From the NCBI RefSeq assembly GCF_020379485.1, contig NC_063442.1:16552009-16616008 (forward strand): a stretch of DNA of 64,000 nucleotides, given 5' to 3'. Shown in pieces: positions 11,199 to 23,129 of the stretch. The notes beneath the pieces were generated by a model. That model saw only the letters and a program-made list of their open reading frames with translations, was not told the origin of the DNA and did no database searches. Position 1 is the first letter of the stretch. Each line of letters starts with the position of its first letter. The translations under genes were made by a program, and so were the position numbers. The DNA is from Brassica napus (taxonomy: Eukaryota > Streptophyta > Magnoliopsida > Brassicales > Brassicaceae).

Positions 11199-13218
11199 AT
11201 GAAGTACCCGAAAGGTGGAAGCATCAAGAGAGGCGGTAAAAAGGGTTCGAATGACAGGGATCCATTCTTCGAGCAAGAGACGAGGAAACGCAGGAAAGTC
11301 AGTTACGATGACGAAGACATCGAGTCTATTGAATCCGACGCCGAAGAGAACGGCTTTGCGGAAGATAAGAGAGAAGCGGAGGATGAGGACGAGTTTGCCG
11401 ATGAGACGGCGGGAGAAAAACGGAAGAGATTAGCGGAAGCGTTGCTTAAACGAACTAGAGAAGCTAGGCAGAGAGAGCGTGAAGAACGTGATGACGATGA
11501 TGATGATGAAGACGACGATGATGATATTGTCAAGACTTTGATGAAGAAGCAGCAGGAGGAAACTGGTAGGGTTCGAAGAGCCATTGCATCGAGGTAATGA
11601 ATCAAAGCAGTGATCTTTTTGTTTAAATTTGTTTTAGTAATAAAGTTTAAGCCTTTTTGTAATGAGTCAGGGTTCAGGAGCCGCTTAGTAGCGATGGGTT
11701 TAGTGTTATAGTCAAGCACAGACATTCTGTTGTGTCGGTTGCTCTGTCTGATGACGACGCTAGAGGCTTCTCAGCTTCGAAAGACGGTACTATCCTCCAC
11801 TGGGATGTATCCTCTGGGGAAAAGGAGATTTACAAATGGCCAAGTGATGAGATTTTGAAGTCTCATGGGATGAAAGTGAGGGAGCCTCGGAATAAGAAAC
11901 ACAGCAGGGCGACTCTTGCTTTAGCTGTTAGCTCGGACGGTCGTTACTTGGCTACTGGAGGAGTTGATCGTCATATTCATATATGGGACGTGCGGACCAG
12001 AGAACATGTCCAGGTAATAATGATAAGATCCCGTTTTTTTTTTTTGTGGTGGTTGTCTTACTCTCTCAGCTTCTTATAATCATGTTTCCACAGGCCTTTC
12101 CAGGTCACAGGAATACAGTTTCGTGTCTATGTTTCAGACACGGGTCTACGGAGCTCTATTCCGGTTCGTTTGATCGTAGTGTCAAGGCGTGGAATGTAGA
12201 AGATAAAGCTTTTGTACAGGACAGTTTTGGACACCAGGATGATGTCCTAGCCATCGATGCGCTAAGGAAGGAGCGTGCAATTTCGGTTGGAAGAGACAGA
12301 ACCATGCAATTACACAAGGTGAGTAGGCTCTGAATCTTCCATGTGAACAATATTGGGGGGAGCAATCATCATATGAGTTTCTAAGTCGTTGTTATAACAT
12401 AATAGATGCCTGAGCAAGCTCGTATGATGTACCGTGCACCTGCATCGTCTCTTGAGAGCTGCTGCTTCATCAGTGATACTGAGTACCTGTCTGGTTCGGA
12501 TAACGGAACTGTTGCACTCTGGGGAATGTTGAAAAAGAAACCGATATTTCTCCTTAAAAATGAACATTCCGTTACCATTAATGGTGAGTTCCTTTTCGTC
12601 TCATCCCTGATGCAGTTCTTAACATTTTGTTTTGTTTCATTGCCGCTTCTGATGCTCTGAAAGGTCTCAACTCTTTTAATATTTTCTTAAAACAGAAAAT
12701 GGTGATCATGATAATGTGGAGTATAATAACTCATGCACAGCAAGTTCTTGGGTCAGTTCAGTTGCTGTTTGTAGAGGTAGTGATCTTGCTGCATCTGGAG
12801 CTGGTAATGGTTTTGTGCATTTGATGGCTGTTGAAGCAACTGCCCTTCGACCTTTATTCAAGCTTCCTCTGGTAAAAATTTATTTCCTTATGTTTTATGT
12901 GTTGTATTGATTCTAGTGCAAATCGAAAAGCATTTCACTTCTTCAAGTAATAATCTCACTTTGCCTTTTAATATCATCTTACAGTCTGGATATGTGAATT
13001 CTATGGCTTTTGCAAAATCCGGCAAGTTTCTGATCGCCGGTGCTGGACAGGTATTTGATCCTCTCTTATCTTCCATCTTTCTTTGTTCTTTGTTTTGTGT
13101 TTGAATGCTAATCTGAAACCGTTGTGTGTTGATATGGCAGGAAACGAGATTTGGAAGATGGGGATGCTTAAAGTCTGCGCAGAACGGCGTCGCTATACAT
13201 CCCTTGAGGCTGTCATAA
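11199..13218 (+). CDS. YAO: U3 snoRNP-associated WD40 protein (YAO / U3-55K type)
   Basis: Seven exons join in frame: 11199-11593, 11671-12013, 12094-12318, 12406-12583, 12696-12871, 12985-13050 and 13141-13218, giving 486 aa. The family (Arabidopsis YAOZHE, yeast Rrp9, human U3-55K) binds the U3 box C/D snoRNA and is needed for 18S rRNA processing in the nucleolus; plant mutants fail in gametogenesis and embryo development. The N-terminal ~120 residues are basic then strongly acidic (Lys/Arg tract, aspartate runs). WD40 repeats follow from about residue 150 with clear WD-type ends (LHWDV, IHIWDV, VKAWNV, VALWG). It ends HPLRLS. The start is the ATG at 11199 (MKYPKGG); an in-frame TTG at 11169 is only leader. 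It converges on the unknown gene at 15118. Confidence 0.94.
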
Positions 13219-15117
13219 GAATTTCGGAAGGGTTGTTACTTACATTTTTTACTTGCTACAACCGGTTGGTTTAATCTTGAAGTTATGTAAAGACCTACAA
13301 GTCTTTTAAGCTCTTGTAGTTTTTACTCCCTTTTTGTATGTTTTGTTTTGTTGTACCCATTGCTCTTTATACAATAAAGAGAGATTTTTTACGTTTTTTG
13401 AGGTTCTGATGAATCAAAGTCGGGTAAAAATAAAACCAGAGATACAAAAGACTTGAAGATTTATTACGGTCCGAACACAGCTTTAAGAAAATCTTTATCG
13501 AGAGCCAGACAGCTGATGAAAGTGGCGTTCGCAAAAAGTAAGAAAAAAAAAACAAGCTGCATGAACGAATACTCTATCTTTAAGCTTGAGAACTCTAGAA
13601 ACAGTTTCTTAAGTTTCTGTCAATAGCACTTCTCAAATGTCTCTCAGTCTCGGTTCTGTTCCATTCTGAATATAGAATCAACTGGATGACAAAAAAAAAC
13701 AGCAGGGAATTGATTAGGAAAACTCTGAACAAATATCCAAACATACGTAGAGTATCGCAAGAAGAGGACTTGAAACAAACAAGAAAAATGCAAACATTGT
13801 AAATTGATAATATAACTAAACAAGAACATATAAAGCAAAGAAAAAAAGATTAAATAACGATCACTTGCATAAGACTAAAAGTCTATATGGAGAGAAGAAG
13901 CACACAGGGCAATAATATACGTTTTCTAAAAAAGAGTACACCCACGAAAGCTTTGACATCAGATATCAATACAACTAAGCAAAAATCGTAAAGCTCATCT
14001 CCAAAGCAAAAACAAGAGCAATGATGGCATTTTGACAAAATCTCAAACCCTTCTTATACATTTTCTACAACAAAGTACACCCAAGGGCCAAGACGCCAGC
14101 ATTAACATCAGATCTCAGTACTACTAATCATCAAGCCTAAACAAACGGTCAAAGCTCATCTCCAACGCAAAAACCAGAGCAAAGATGGCATTGGCACATT
14201 CACATAATCTCTAACCTTTTTTATACATTTTCTACAACATTGTACACCCAAGGTGCCATATTTAACATCAGATATCAACATACTATTAACCATCAATCCT
14301 AAACAATCGGTTAAAGCTCATCTCCAAAGCAAAACAAAAAACAGCAAAGATGGCATATTCACATAATCTTCAACCTTTTAAAACATTTTGTACTACAAAG
14401 TACACCCAAGACGCCAGCTTTAACATCAGATATCAATACTATAAACCATCAATCCTAACAAACAGTTAACCTCATCTCCAAAGCAAAAAGAAAGAGAAAA
14501 TATGGCATATTCAGAAAATCTTCATCCCTTTTTATACAATTTCCACAACACAGTACACCAAGACGCCAGCTTTAACATCAGATATCAATACTAATAACCA
14601 CAAACCATAAACAAACGGTTAAGGCTCATCTCCAAAGCAAACACAAGAGCAAAAATGGCCAATTGACAAAATCTATAACCTTTTTATACATATTCTACAG
14701 AGAAGTACACCCAAGATGCCAGCTTTCATCAATACTAATAACCATCAAATCCTAAACACACGTTTAAAGCTCATCTCCAAAGCAAAAACAAGAGCAACTA
14801 ACCATCAATCCTAAACAAACGGCTAAAGCTCAACTCCAAACTCCAAAGCAAAAAACAAGAACAAAGATGGCTTGTTAACGAAATCTATAACCTCGGTGAA
14901 CTACTAATCATCAATCCTAAATCCTGAAATTGGTTACATTTGTTCGAGAAAACAAACAATCAAAGCTCGTCTGAATAGCAAAAGCCGGAGAAAAAACGAT
15001 ACATTTGCTACAAGCCTACAACAAAGTAAAAGCCAGGTGTTACTGAACCACTGAACATCAAAATCGTAAATCATGAGTGATACCATAAGAAGAAAAGCTC
15101 TAACCTTTAAAAACGAA
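13219..15117. other. Convergent interval YAO / unknown gene, mostly repeat
   Basis: About 1.9 kb. The first ~150 bp is YAO 3'UTR (aataaag near 13373). From about 13960 to 14990 it is a degenerate tandem array, listed separately. No gene is supported. Confidence 0.6.
13985..14980. repeat. Degenerate tandem array, unit about 135-165 bp
   Basis: The phrase AGCTCATCTCCAAAGCAAAA recurs, with changes, near 13991, 14152, 14315, 14470, 14634, 14768, 14826 and 14958. Each copy is followed by variants of AAGATGGCAT, TTTTTATACATTTTCTAC, AAGTACACCCAAG, GCCAGCTTTAACATCAGATA and CATCAATCCTAAACAAACGG. Spacing is mostly 135-165 bp. On the minus strand it would fall in the 3'UTR or downstream region of the gene at 15118. 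Confidence 0.85.
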
Positions 15118-15879
15118 TCATCTCAACTTCTCTTTACTCGAGCTCTTCTTAGCCGCGTCCATAACCTTCTCAAGATACCCTTCAATCGGCGGCGTAAGCG
15201 TAGCCATACCTCGATTCGCCGGAAACGGCGTCAAATCAGGCTCCAACGCCGCCATCTTCAGCTTCTCCGGCAACGCCTCGATCGCCGCCTTCTTCATATT
15301 CAGCAGCACAGTCTCCGCCGCCCTCCTCTCTCTATGCTCCCTCATCAGCACCTTACTGTTCTCCTTCGCGAGCCTCTCCCCGTCCTCCGCCGTCACCTTG
15401 TACTTGACCAGCTCCTCGGCGCTAAAGATCCCCAGCGAGACGTAATCCAATCCCGCGGTCCCGATCCGCATCGGCTCGTCGGTGTTGACGCCCATCGCGG
15501 CGGCTCCTCCTTTCTTCTGAATCTCCATGTCGCGCTGCTTGTCCTTGCTGATCAGGCCTAGCTTCTCGCGCTGGGCCTCGCGCTCGGCCTCTTTGAGGGT
15601 TAGGGAGCGAACGGGGCATGGGGCGTTTAGGCATTGCTCGTAGAGCTTTTGCTTTTCGTCGGAGATTCGTCCTTTGCCTTTGACGGCTTCCTCTCCTTCT
15701 CCGGATGCGGCGGGGGTTTTTCCGCCGCCGCCTTTCTTGGTGGAGAGCTTGTTACGCTTCAGGGGTTGGCCTGTTTTCAGCTTGGCTTTTCCTTTGGGGG
15801 TTCCGCCGGCGGAGCATCTCTGGATGAGGTTGTAGGTCAGTGATTCGATGATTGGTTTTGGTCTTGTGATTCGAATCAT
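15118..15879 (-). CDS. Conserved plant protein of unknown function, basic, possibly mitochondrial
   Basis: One uninterrupted exon. I take the ATG at 15879 (MIRITRPK, 253 aa) rather than the in-frame one six codons upstream, because the family begins there; this choice is from memory of the A. thaliana pair At4g05400/At4g21140. The N-terminus is rich in Arg/Lys/Ser/Thr without acids, which could be an organelle-targeting peptide. A lysine- and glycine-rich linker follows (about residues 30-65), then a CLNAPCP motif and a long charged helical stretch (about 95-215). The A. thaliana copy carries an old 'copper ion binding' label that nothing here supports beyond two cysteines. GC content at codon third positions is higher than in its neighbours. 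No function is assigned. Confidence 0.85.
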   Translation of the reverse strand: MIRITRPKPIIESLTYNLIQRCSAGGTPKGKAKLKTGQPLKRNKLSTKKGGGGKTPAASGEGEEAVKGKGRISDEKQKLYEQCLNAPCPVRSLTLKEAEREAQREKLGLISKDKQRDMEIQKKGGAAAMGVNTDEPMRIGTAGLDYVSLGIFSAEELVKYKVTAEDGERLAKENSKVLMREHRERRAAETVLLNMKKAAIEALPEKLKMAALEPDLTPFPANRGMATLTPPIEGYLEKVMDAAKKSSSKEKLR

Positions 15880-16886
15880 GGTGAGATTCTGATTCACTCT
15901 CGAGAGCTTTCGTCCGAAATGGTGTTTGAGCAGTGGGGAGGATTTAGGGTTTTGACTTCGACTGTGAAAGAGGAGCTCAGAGTACGACGTCGTCGTTTGG
16001 GTTAGAGAATGATGTCACGAGACTGTAATTTTACCTGAAATGGAGGGTAGTTTTGTCATTAACAGACGTTAGGAGACGGCCATTTTGTAATTTAGTGTGA
16101 TAGCGAGGGCACTCTTGTTACAAACAAGCTCCAAGATAGCATTATGTTTCTTGGTTGGATTCCATCTGAACAAAACCCGACTTTTTGGTAAATGTTCGGT
16201 TCGGTCGATTTGATTTATGGTTGTTCACCCGTTATACTTTTGTTCGATTTTGGTAAAATCAAACCGAGTAAACTCGTGTCTGAATTGTTGCAGAACCGCA
16301 TTCAACCCCTGCGTTTTCACCGAATGGGATTTTGTATGATATCAACTAGAACCAAAACAATACAAAAAAAAACATTACAAAGACTCAATTACTAATAAAT
16401 ATAAATAATTATCTCAAATCTTTAATCTTATATTTATTTTGATTACTATATTTAAATCTAAAATATCATTAATGAATATAAATAAATAAATATGGATCTA
16501 AAATGTGTATTAGATAAAATTATAAAATCTATTTGAATTTAAAATTAATTCTAAACCCAAACATCCAGATTTTGGATTTAATTTTTTTTTTAAACCATCT
16601 TATTTTTTTAATTGTTGCACAAAACTGAAACCAAACCAAATGTTTGTCAAACCGAACCGAATACAAACCAAGTTTTTATTACGTTACCAAATCTTAAATC
16701 GTATGTGAATCTTAACCAAACCACGTAGCAACAACTCAACGTTCCAAACACAAATCATCTGATGAATAACAGTACAATCCAAGTCACAGATACAAAGTGA
16801 CGCTATCTTAAAGTCTTACCATCCATACAAAATGGATCACCACAAGATTTATTCATTTGCAGAAATGTAGAAAACAATTACACGAC
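15880..16886. other. Intergenic interval upstream of the unknown gene
   Basis: About 1 kb. The right-hand 170 bp are FNR 3'UTR. The middle (16180-16700) is AT-rich with GGTTCGGT-like and AACCAAACC words of the degenerate family seen at 48.65-49.5 kb. No gene is seen. Confidence 0.5.
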
Positions 16887-18505
16887 TCAATACACTTCAA
16901 CATGCCATTGCTTGTTCTTCCTAAGCTGAGTAAGCTTCTGCTCCCAGCTTTCACCTCTCTCTTCCGCAACTCTCTTGAGCGTATCCTGAATCCCAGGCAT
17001 CATTCCTTTAAGCCCACAAAAGTAAATATGAGCTCCATTGTCCAAAAGCTTGAAGATCTCATCGCTGTACTCCTCAATCTTGTCCTGCACATACATCTTC
17101 CCTCCTTTCTTGTTCTTCTCTTCTCTGCTCAGCGCTTTATCATACCTGAAGTTCTCAGGATAGTCCTTGAGGTAGCTTGAGAACTCTTCATCGTAGAGAA
17201 GACTGTCTGAGTTAGCCACACCGAGGAAGAGCCACGCGAGTCCATCAAACTTGAATGTAGGAACGTCCTCCATGAACATACGGCGCAAGTACCCTCTGAA
17301 TGGAGCTACTCCGGTTCCCGTAGCAATCATTATGTGAGTAGCTTTTGGATCTTCTTCAGGCAAAAGCATTACCTTTCCAGATGGACCTGTGATTTGGACC
17401 TTATCTCCAGGTTTAGCATTGCACAAGAAGTTACTACACACACCAGCTTTGGAAGGATCTTCCTTTCCAGTCTCTGGATCATAGTACTGAGCTCGGCGAA
17501 CGCATAAGCTAGCCGTCTTGCCATCAAAAGAATCACCATATCTCGTTGATGCAATAGAATAAAGGCGAACATTGTGAGGAGCACCTGGTTTCTTAGGATT
17601 CTCACCCTACGGAAAGCAAAACAGCAATGCATTTATAAGCAAACAGAAGCTTAGCAAACAAAAGAAACACAAGACAGTACTTACAGGAGGGATCACTCCA
17701 TAGCTCTGTCCTTCCCAATAAGGAACCTTCCCATCATGATCAATCACAATGTGGCAAGTCTCTCCAGGTGCTTGTGGACCAACGATTCTCTCAACAGAAA
17801 CTATCTTTGCCGTGTAAGGCTCCTTGGGCCTGTACAAGTTCAAAGGAGTCTCTTTGGGTTCTTCAAGCTCTAGAGGAGTAACCGAGACTTTGGATCTGCT
17901 TGCTTGCTGCTGAAGTGACATACATACTTTGGACCGTTTCTTCAAACTCAGTTTCCTAGATACTGTATCTAATCTCAGAAGAGGACCACATGACTTCTCA
18001 GTGAAGCTCACACTTTGCACCTGAGACAGAATCAAAAGGTCAACGCTTACCACACACTAATGGTGGATTATTTATTTTTTTTAAATAAGATCCTTCCACT
18101 TCCTAGACACCTCTCAAAGGATTCAAATTTTCAAGTCTCAACAGATAAAAAATCAGAGTTTTGTTATCTTCTGCTACTAAAGACTGTACCTTTCAATACC
18201 CAGTTCACTACAAGTCAACATTAGTACAAAACCCACAAAAAAGAAACACAAAGACAACAACATTTCAGGACCATCTAAAGCACCTGAAACAACAACATGG
18301 TTCGGTAAAATTAATTAGTTAAGATAAGTTTTGTTCACCTTAATCATAGATCGGCTCGACCCATCAATTCCAATAGGAAGTGCAACAGACATCTGAAATC
18401 AAAACCAAAACTTTTTCGTTAAATCAGCAAATATGCAAGGAAGTAAAAGAGTTTATAATGAAAAACAAAGAGAAAGACCTGAGAAAGAGGAGTTGAGAGA
18501 GCCAT
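16887..18505 (-). CDS. RFNR1: Ferredoxin-NADP+ reductase, root (non-photosynthetic) plastid isozyme
   Basis: Four exons on the minus strand: 18479-18505, 18339-18392, 17685-18020 and 16887-17606, giving 378 aa. The enzyme is a plastid FAD flavoprotein; in roots it transfers electrons from NADPH to ferredoxin for nitrite reduction and other sinks. Visible are a Ser/Lys-rich transit region (about residues 1-60), the FAD-binding RLYSIAST motif, the NADP-binding [13 protein letters not shown] motif, the [10 protein letters not shown] motif and the terminal HVEVY with the C-terminal tyrosine that stacks on the flavin. The first two exons encode only 9 and 18 residues; both splice in phase 0. An ATG begins the second exon as well, so a shorter start is possible. 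The gene appears intact. Confidence 0.95.
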
Positions 18506-21084
18506 GGTGATGAGAGAGGAATAAGAATTTGGATTATGAATTAGATCGCAAATCGAGAAAGAGGATGATTGTTGAGCAGAAGAAGAAGAAGATGTTTAAT
18601 AGTGAAAGGGGTGAGGTGAAGAAAGATCCTTTCAAGGCCCAGAAAAGACACAAAACAGCCCACACTGTCTGCAAATTCTCAATTGGTTGGCTCCTCGGGA
18701 CAGTGGATCTCGGTAGGCAGAATATTGTTTAATTATTGCTTAATTCTTTATAATTTTCGCTTTGATAATAATTTCTTTTAATATTGATAATTGTTTTACT
18801 ATTGCTTTTCATCTTCTCTTTTTTTTTTAGATCTATCATGTTTCGATTTTCACCGGCTTCTGATTCTGGAATGAAAGTGTTCTTTATCGATTTAAATGTT
18901 TGTACAATCCTATTTCACTTGGTTAAATATAATTTTTAGATGCCAAATTTTTTTTTGTTTTACTATTGGTACAAGAGAGATAAAAACTTGATTTTCTTTT
19001 TGGGTTATACTTCTGGGTTTTCCCCCTCTCCACCAAATTATCGGTATAATAATTTATGCAATTTCAATTTTCGTAGGAAAATTATTAAAAAACTAACTCA
19101 TGCATGTTACAATTCCAAAGCCAATTTTGAAAGTTCAAAATTACAATTTCAGAGATCTTTAGAGAAAAAGAGCTTAGTAAGTTGCATGGGAATAATTGCA
19201 TATTTGCATCTATTTTTCGTTTTAGCAAAAGTTATAAAAACACTGTGCACATATATTGTCATCCTCCGTAAAATTATTATTTATTAAAACATCTCCAAAA
19301 AAAACTCTTTATTATAGAGATTTGCAAACTCTATATTTAAAGTTTCAAAAAATGTCATTCTCCAAAAGCAAAATTTCAAATTTAACTTCAAAATTATTTA
19401 TGATTTACACTATGCTTTTTATATTTGTCATAATTAATATAAATCCATAAAACTTTTATAGATAATATATAAAAATATTATAGGTAATATTAATTAATAA
19501 AATCTTACACTAAAATATAAAAGTATAAATAGAAATACATAATTAAATATTAAACTACAAGCAAAATACCACATTATTACATAAAATTATTGTATTAATG
19601 CTCCACTTTCAGTTACACAAAATTTGTTTAGACAACATTTTAGAAGTTTCGGAGAAAATTTACAAGATTATTAGTGTTGTTGTAATATTTAAATTTGTGT
19701 AATAATTATGTTTTCATGTATCTTCTTAAATTTTTTATTAAGTTTCTTTTGTAATATTCTTGTTGTCTAATTCTACTTTTAAAATATTATAAATCTTATT
19801 TTGATTTTAAAAAAAAAACTTTTATGTGTAAAACTTAAATTTATAAAAATAAATTTGAAATATTTAAAATATACAAAATTTTAAAGATTAAAACTATGAA
19901 TGTGAAAATACTTAAAAATCATAAATGTGATGTATAATAATTATAAGGACCAAAATAAAAATAAAAGATAAAATTTCAAATTTAGAGTTTTGAGTAGTTA
20001 AAGTTCAATTTATTTTTTTTTGTGCGACAGTGAAAGTTCAATTCTTAAAACTCTAAAATTGAAGTTTTGAAGTTCTTTTTTTAGAGCAAAAAATCCTATA
20101 TTTGAAGTTATAGAACTTTTTTTGGAGATGCTCTTATAGGATAATCTAATACTAAATTTAACTCAATAAAAAGTTCATACTGAACAGTCTGCGGTTTGAG
20201 CGGTGCGGGACAAACGGTTCAACTGCGGTGCGGTTTTAACAGTTATAAAAACGTATAGAAACATGGTATATGTAGAGATTTTTGTTACTGTTAACTGAAG
20301 GGCGAGGCGGACGGTTGTAAACATTCGAAGCCTATAAATAAAACAGAGAACAATCAAGACCGAATTAAGAAAAGGTTGAACCAGTCAGATAATGACTCAT
20401 GGTCCAATGACATGTGGTCTAAAGAATTAGGTGTATGTCTGAAGAATTAGGTGGCACGTGCAGCCGAACTATGCGAAATAGTGGAGCCTAATAGAATAAA
20501 TCAAGCTGGGATGAACCAGAGGCTTACGAGACATAAAGGCACACTTACACAGTTACACTGAACAAAGTCTATAAGCACATAAAATTGAGAAGTCATTCTT
20601 TTAATCATTACATTCATTATCAACACTAATCCAGTTTATCGAGATTATTTTACTAAAATTCTAATCATAGAAGGCATTTCTTTCATTTTCTTATATTTAT
20701 ACAAACAAGTTATAAATTTTCTACTGTGGGTGTTATTTCCTGTAATTATGTTCTTTAAACAAAGGTCACTAAAAGTCTATATTTTTGTTACTGATCATAG
20801 TTGATTCTGAAAACTATAATTTCTTTTACTTGCATAGATGCAGCTAAGCTAGTGACAAGAGACCAATTTGCATATTGAATGAAGACACTGGATATGTAGC
20901 TACAGTCAGATCTTAAAATAGCTTTAGGTCCTTTTTACTAAAACCTCATTCCCAAATATGAAACTGTGACAATTGAGGGACTTAATTACTGCTTCCAAGG
21001 ATCCATCAGTCACTAAACTTCAGTTACTTCTTAGTTATTAACTACATAATTAGTACTAAATTACTTCCATGGATCCTTCAAGCT
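18506..21084. other. AT-rich intergenic block
   Basis: About 2.6 kb with no gene. It contains the FNR promoter side (18506-18750), a PIF/Harbinger-like element (19287-20133), and at 20180-20350 GCGGT-rich sequence like degenerate DNA-transposon remnants. The right end is 3'UTR of the AAA ATPase. Confidence 0.5.
19287..20133. mobile_element. PIF/Harbinger-like non-autonomous element
   Basis: Terminal inverted repeats: left AAACATCTCCAAAAAAAACT, right (complemented) GAGCATCTCCAAAAAAAGTT. Both flanks read TTA (19284-19286 and 20134-20136), the typical target duplication of this superfamily. The 847-bp interior is AT-rich and non-coding. TIRs are short and imperfect, so the class call is moderate. 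Confidence 0.6.
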
Positions 21085-23057
21085 TCATTCCTCTGCTTCT
21101 TTTGGTTCAGATTCTTCACTCTCTCTAATCATCTTCTTGCTTTCAAGAAACCCCATGAGCCCCTTAAGCGCAACATCAGGATCCTTGCTCACCATAAGCT
21201 GCTCTATGACCTCAGCTGGAGTTGCTTTCACCTCACGGAACATCTTCTCAATAGGCTCAAACAGATCGTGCTCTTCGATATAATCAAGATACATTGCAGC
21301 GAGCTTCTTGAAAACATTAGGAGTACAATAATCCATGAGTATATGAACATCCATTCTTCCTGGCCTCAGCAATGCTGGATCCAGTTTCTCCTTATGGTTC
21401 GTGGTGAAGACTATGATCCGTTCCTCTACACAGCTTGACCATAACCCGTCTACAAAGTTCAGCAGACCAGACAAAGTTACCTAAACACACACACAGAAAA
21501 ATCAAGAATCAGAACATACAAATGAAAGATTACTTTAGTGAATTTATGTATAATATTTGTAAACCTTAGGATCCTTCTTCTTGTTCTTGGCCTGATTCTC
21601 ACCATCTTCTCCTTCATCTTTATTCTCTTTTCTACAAGAAGCATCCGCTCCACTGCAGTCAAGATCTTCAATGAGAAGAATCGAGCGGTTCTCGGTTCTA
21701 GTAAGAATCTGTCTAAGCATTGCATCGTCTTGAACGCTCTGAAGCTGAAGATCATAGATATTATAGTTCATGTGGTTAGCAATAGCAGCGACAAGAGATG
21801 ACTTCCCTGTCCCAGGGGGACCGTAAAGAAGGTAACCGCGTTTCCAAGCTCGTCCCACGGTTTTGAAAAAGTCTTTTCCATTGGAGAAAGCGTCTAGGTC
21901 ACGCATCAAAGTGTTCTTGATCTCAGGCTCCATTGCTAGGGTTTCAAACGTCGTGTGGTGTTGGAAGATTGCTGATTCCCATGAATGATCGTTTGGATCG
22001 TAAGTATGGATCTTGAGATTGTCTCGGCTTGTCAGTATCTTCAACGATGATTTTGCAATGTATGTGAAGTACTCTGACATGATCTTGTCCCTAAACTCCT
22101 TCTTACATGTCAAATGAAAGTACCTGAAACCCCATCAAATATTTACAAATTAATGTAAGAAAACAACGACTTATTACAGAAGATAAAACTTAGTTAGACT
22201 TGGGTGAATGATTAATCACAAAACTTTAAGGTTGCCTTTCTAACATCCTTAAAATTTGGGATTTTTGTTAAGAAAAGTTACAAACAAATGTCAAAAGCTA
22301 CAACTTTGTTACAGAACATAAAAGAACAGAAACTTAGTTAGACTTAGTTGAATAATAAATTACAAAACTATAGACTTCAGGGTTTCATTTCTAACATTCT
22401 TAAACTTTGGGGTTTATGTTAATAAAAGTTGAAAATTAGTGTCAAAAGCTACGACTTATTACAGAACATAAAGAACTAGAAAACTTAGTTAGACTCAGGT
22501 GAATGATAAATCGCGAAACTTTAGGGTCTCTTTTTCTAACATCCTTAAACTTTAGGGTTTGTTTTATGACATTCTTAAACTTTGGGGTTTATGTTAAGAA
22601 AAAGTTACCGTTTTGGTAGGCTCTGGTGAGGAATCTCGTTTCTTTCAGACAGAAGAGTCCACTCGAGAGGGATCCCTTCGAAGTCATCCAAGATCTTGGC
22701 TTTTACTGGGATTCCGAACTTGGGTTTAGCCAACGGGTTCTTGAGGTTGCTAGAACGGACGAGGAGACTTCCGGTGGAGATTCCGGCGAGAAGGGTCGGC
22801 AAGTAAGTCTCGGCGGCACGGAACGTCTGGTTCGTGACGTAATCGCACCGTTCCTCGATGATGAATGTGAAGTTCGGGTTGAAGTAAGAAGAGAAGAAGT
22901 CTCTGAATCTTGACACGATAAAGTCACGGACTTTGGTCGGGATGATCTCGTTGAGGATGGTTCGGAAGAGGATCGTGAAAGCAGAGAGAGATGTGTACAT
23001 CGAGAAGATCTCAGAAACTGAAGGGATCCTTTGAGGGAAGAAAGTAGTGGACGCCAT
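21085..23057 (-). CDS. BCS1-like AAA-type ATPase, membrane-anchored
   Basis: Three exons on the minus strand: 22609-23057, 21565-22123 and 21085-21480, joining in frame to 467 aa. The family (AAA-ATPase-associated plus AAA core, plant relatives of mitochondrial BCS1) are ATP-driven remodelling proteins of mitochondrial or ER membranes, several of them stress-induced. Present are an N-terminal hydrophobic anchor, the AAA-associated domain (about residues 30-130), Walker A GPPGTGKS (251-258), Walker B ILLIEDLD (298-305), a charged low-complexity insert, then sensor/arginine-finger region TTNHKEKLDPALLRPGRMD. Its position next to FNR fits the At4g05370/At4g05380 locus from memory. An intact core suggests it is functional; substrate unknown. 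Confidence 0.9.
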
Positions 23058-23129
23058 TGTTGTTAAACCAGTTTCAGGTGGTGATGAAGATGATGTGATG
23101 ATTAAGCAAGGGATGTGTGTTTTAAAGAG

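Noticed and set aside
15118..15561. Plus-strand Arg/His/Leu-rich frame of 162 codons
   Set aside because: It is antisense to the unknown gene's well-formed coding frame, with biased composition explained by that gene.
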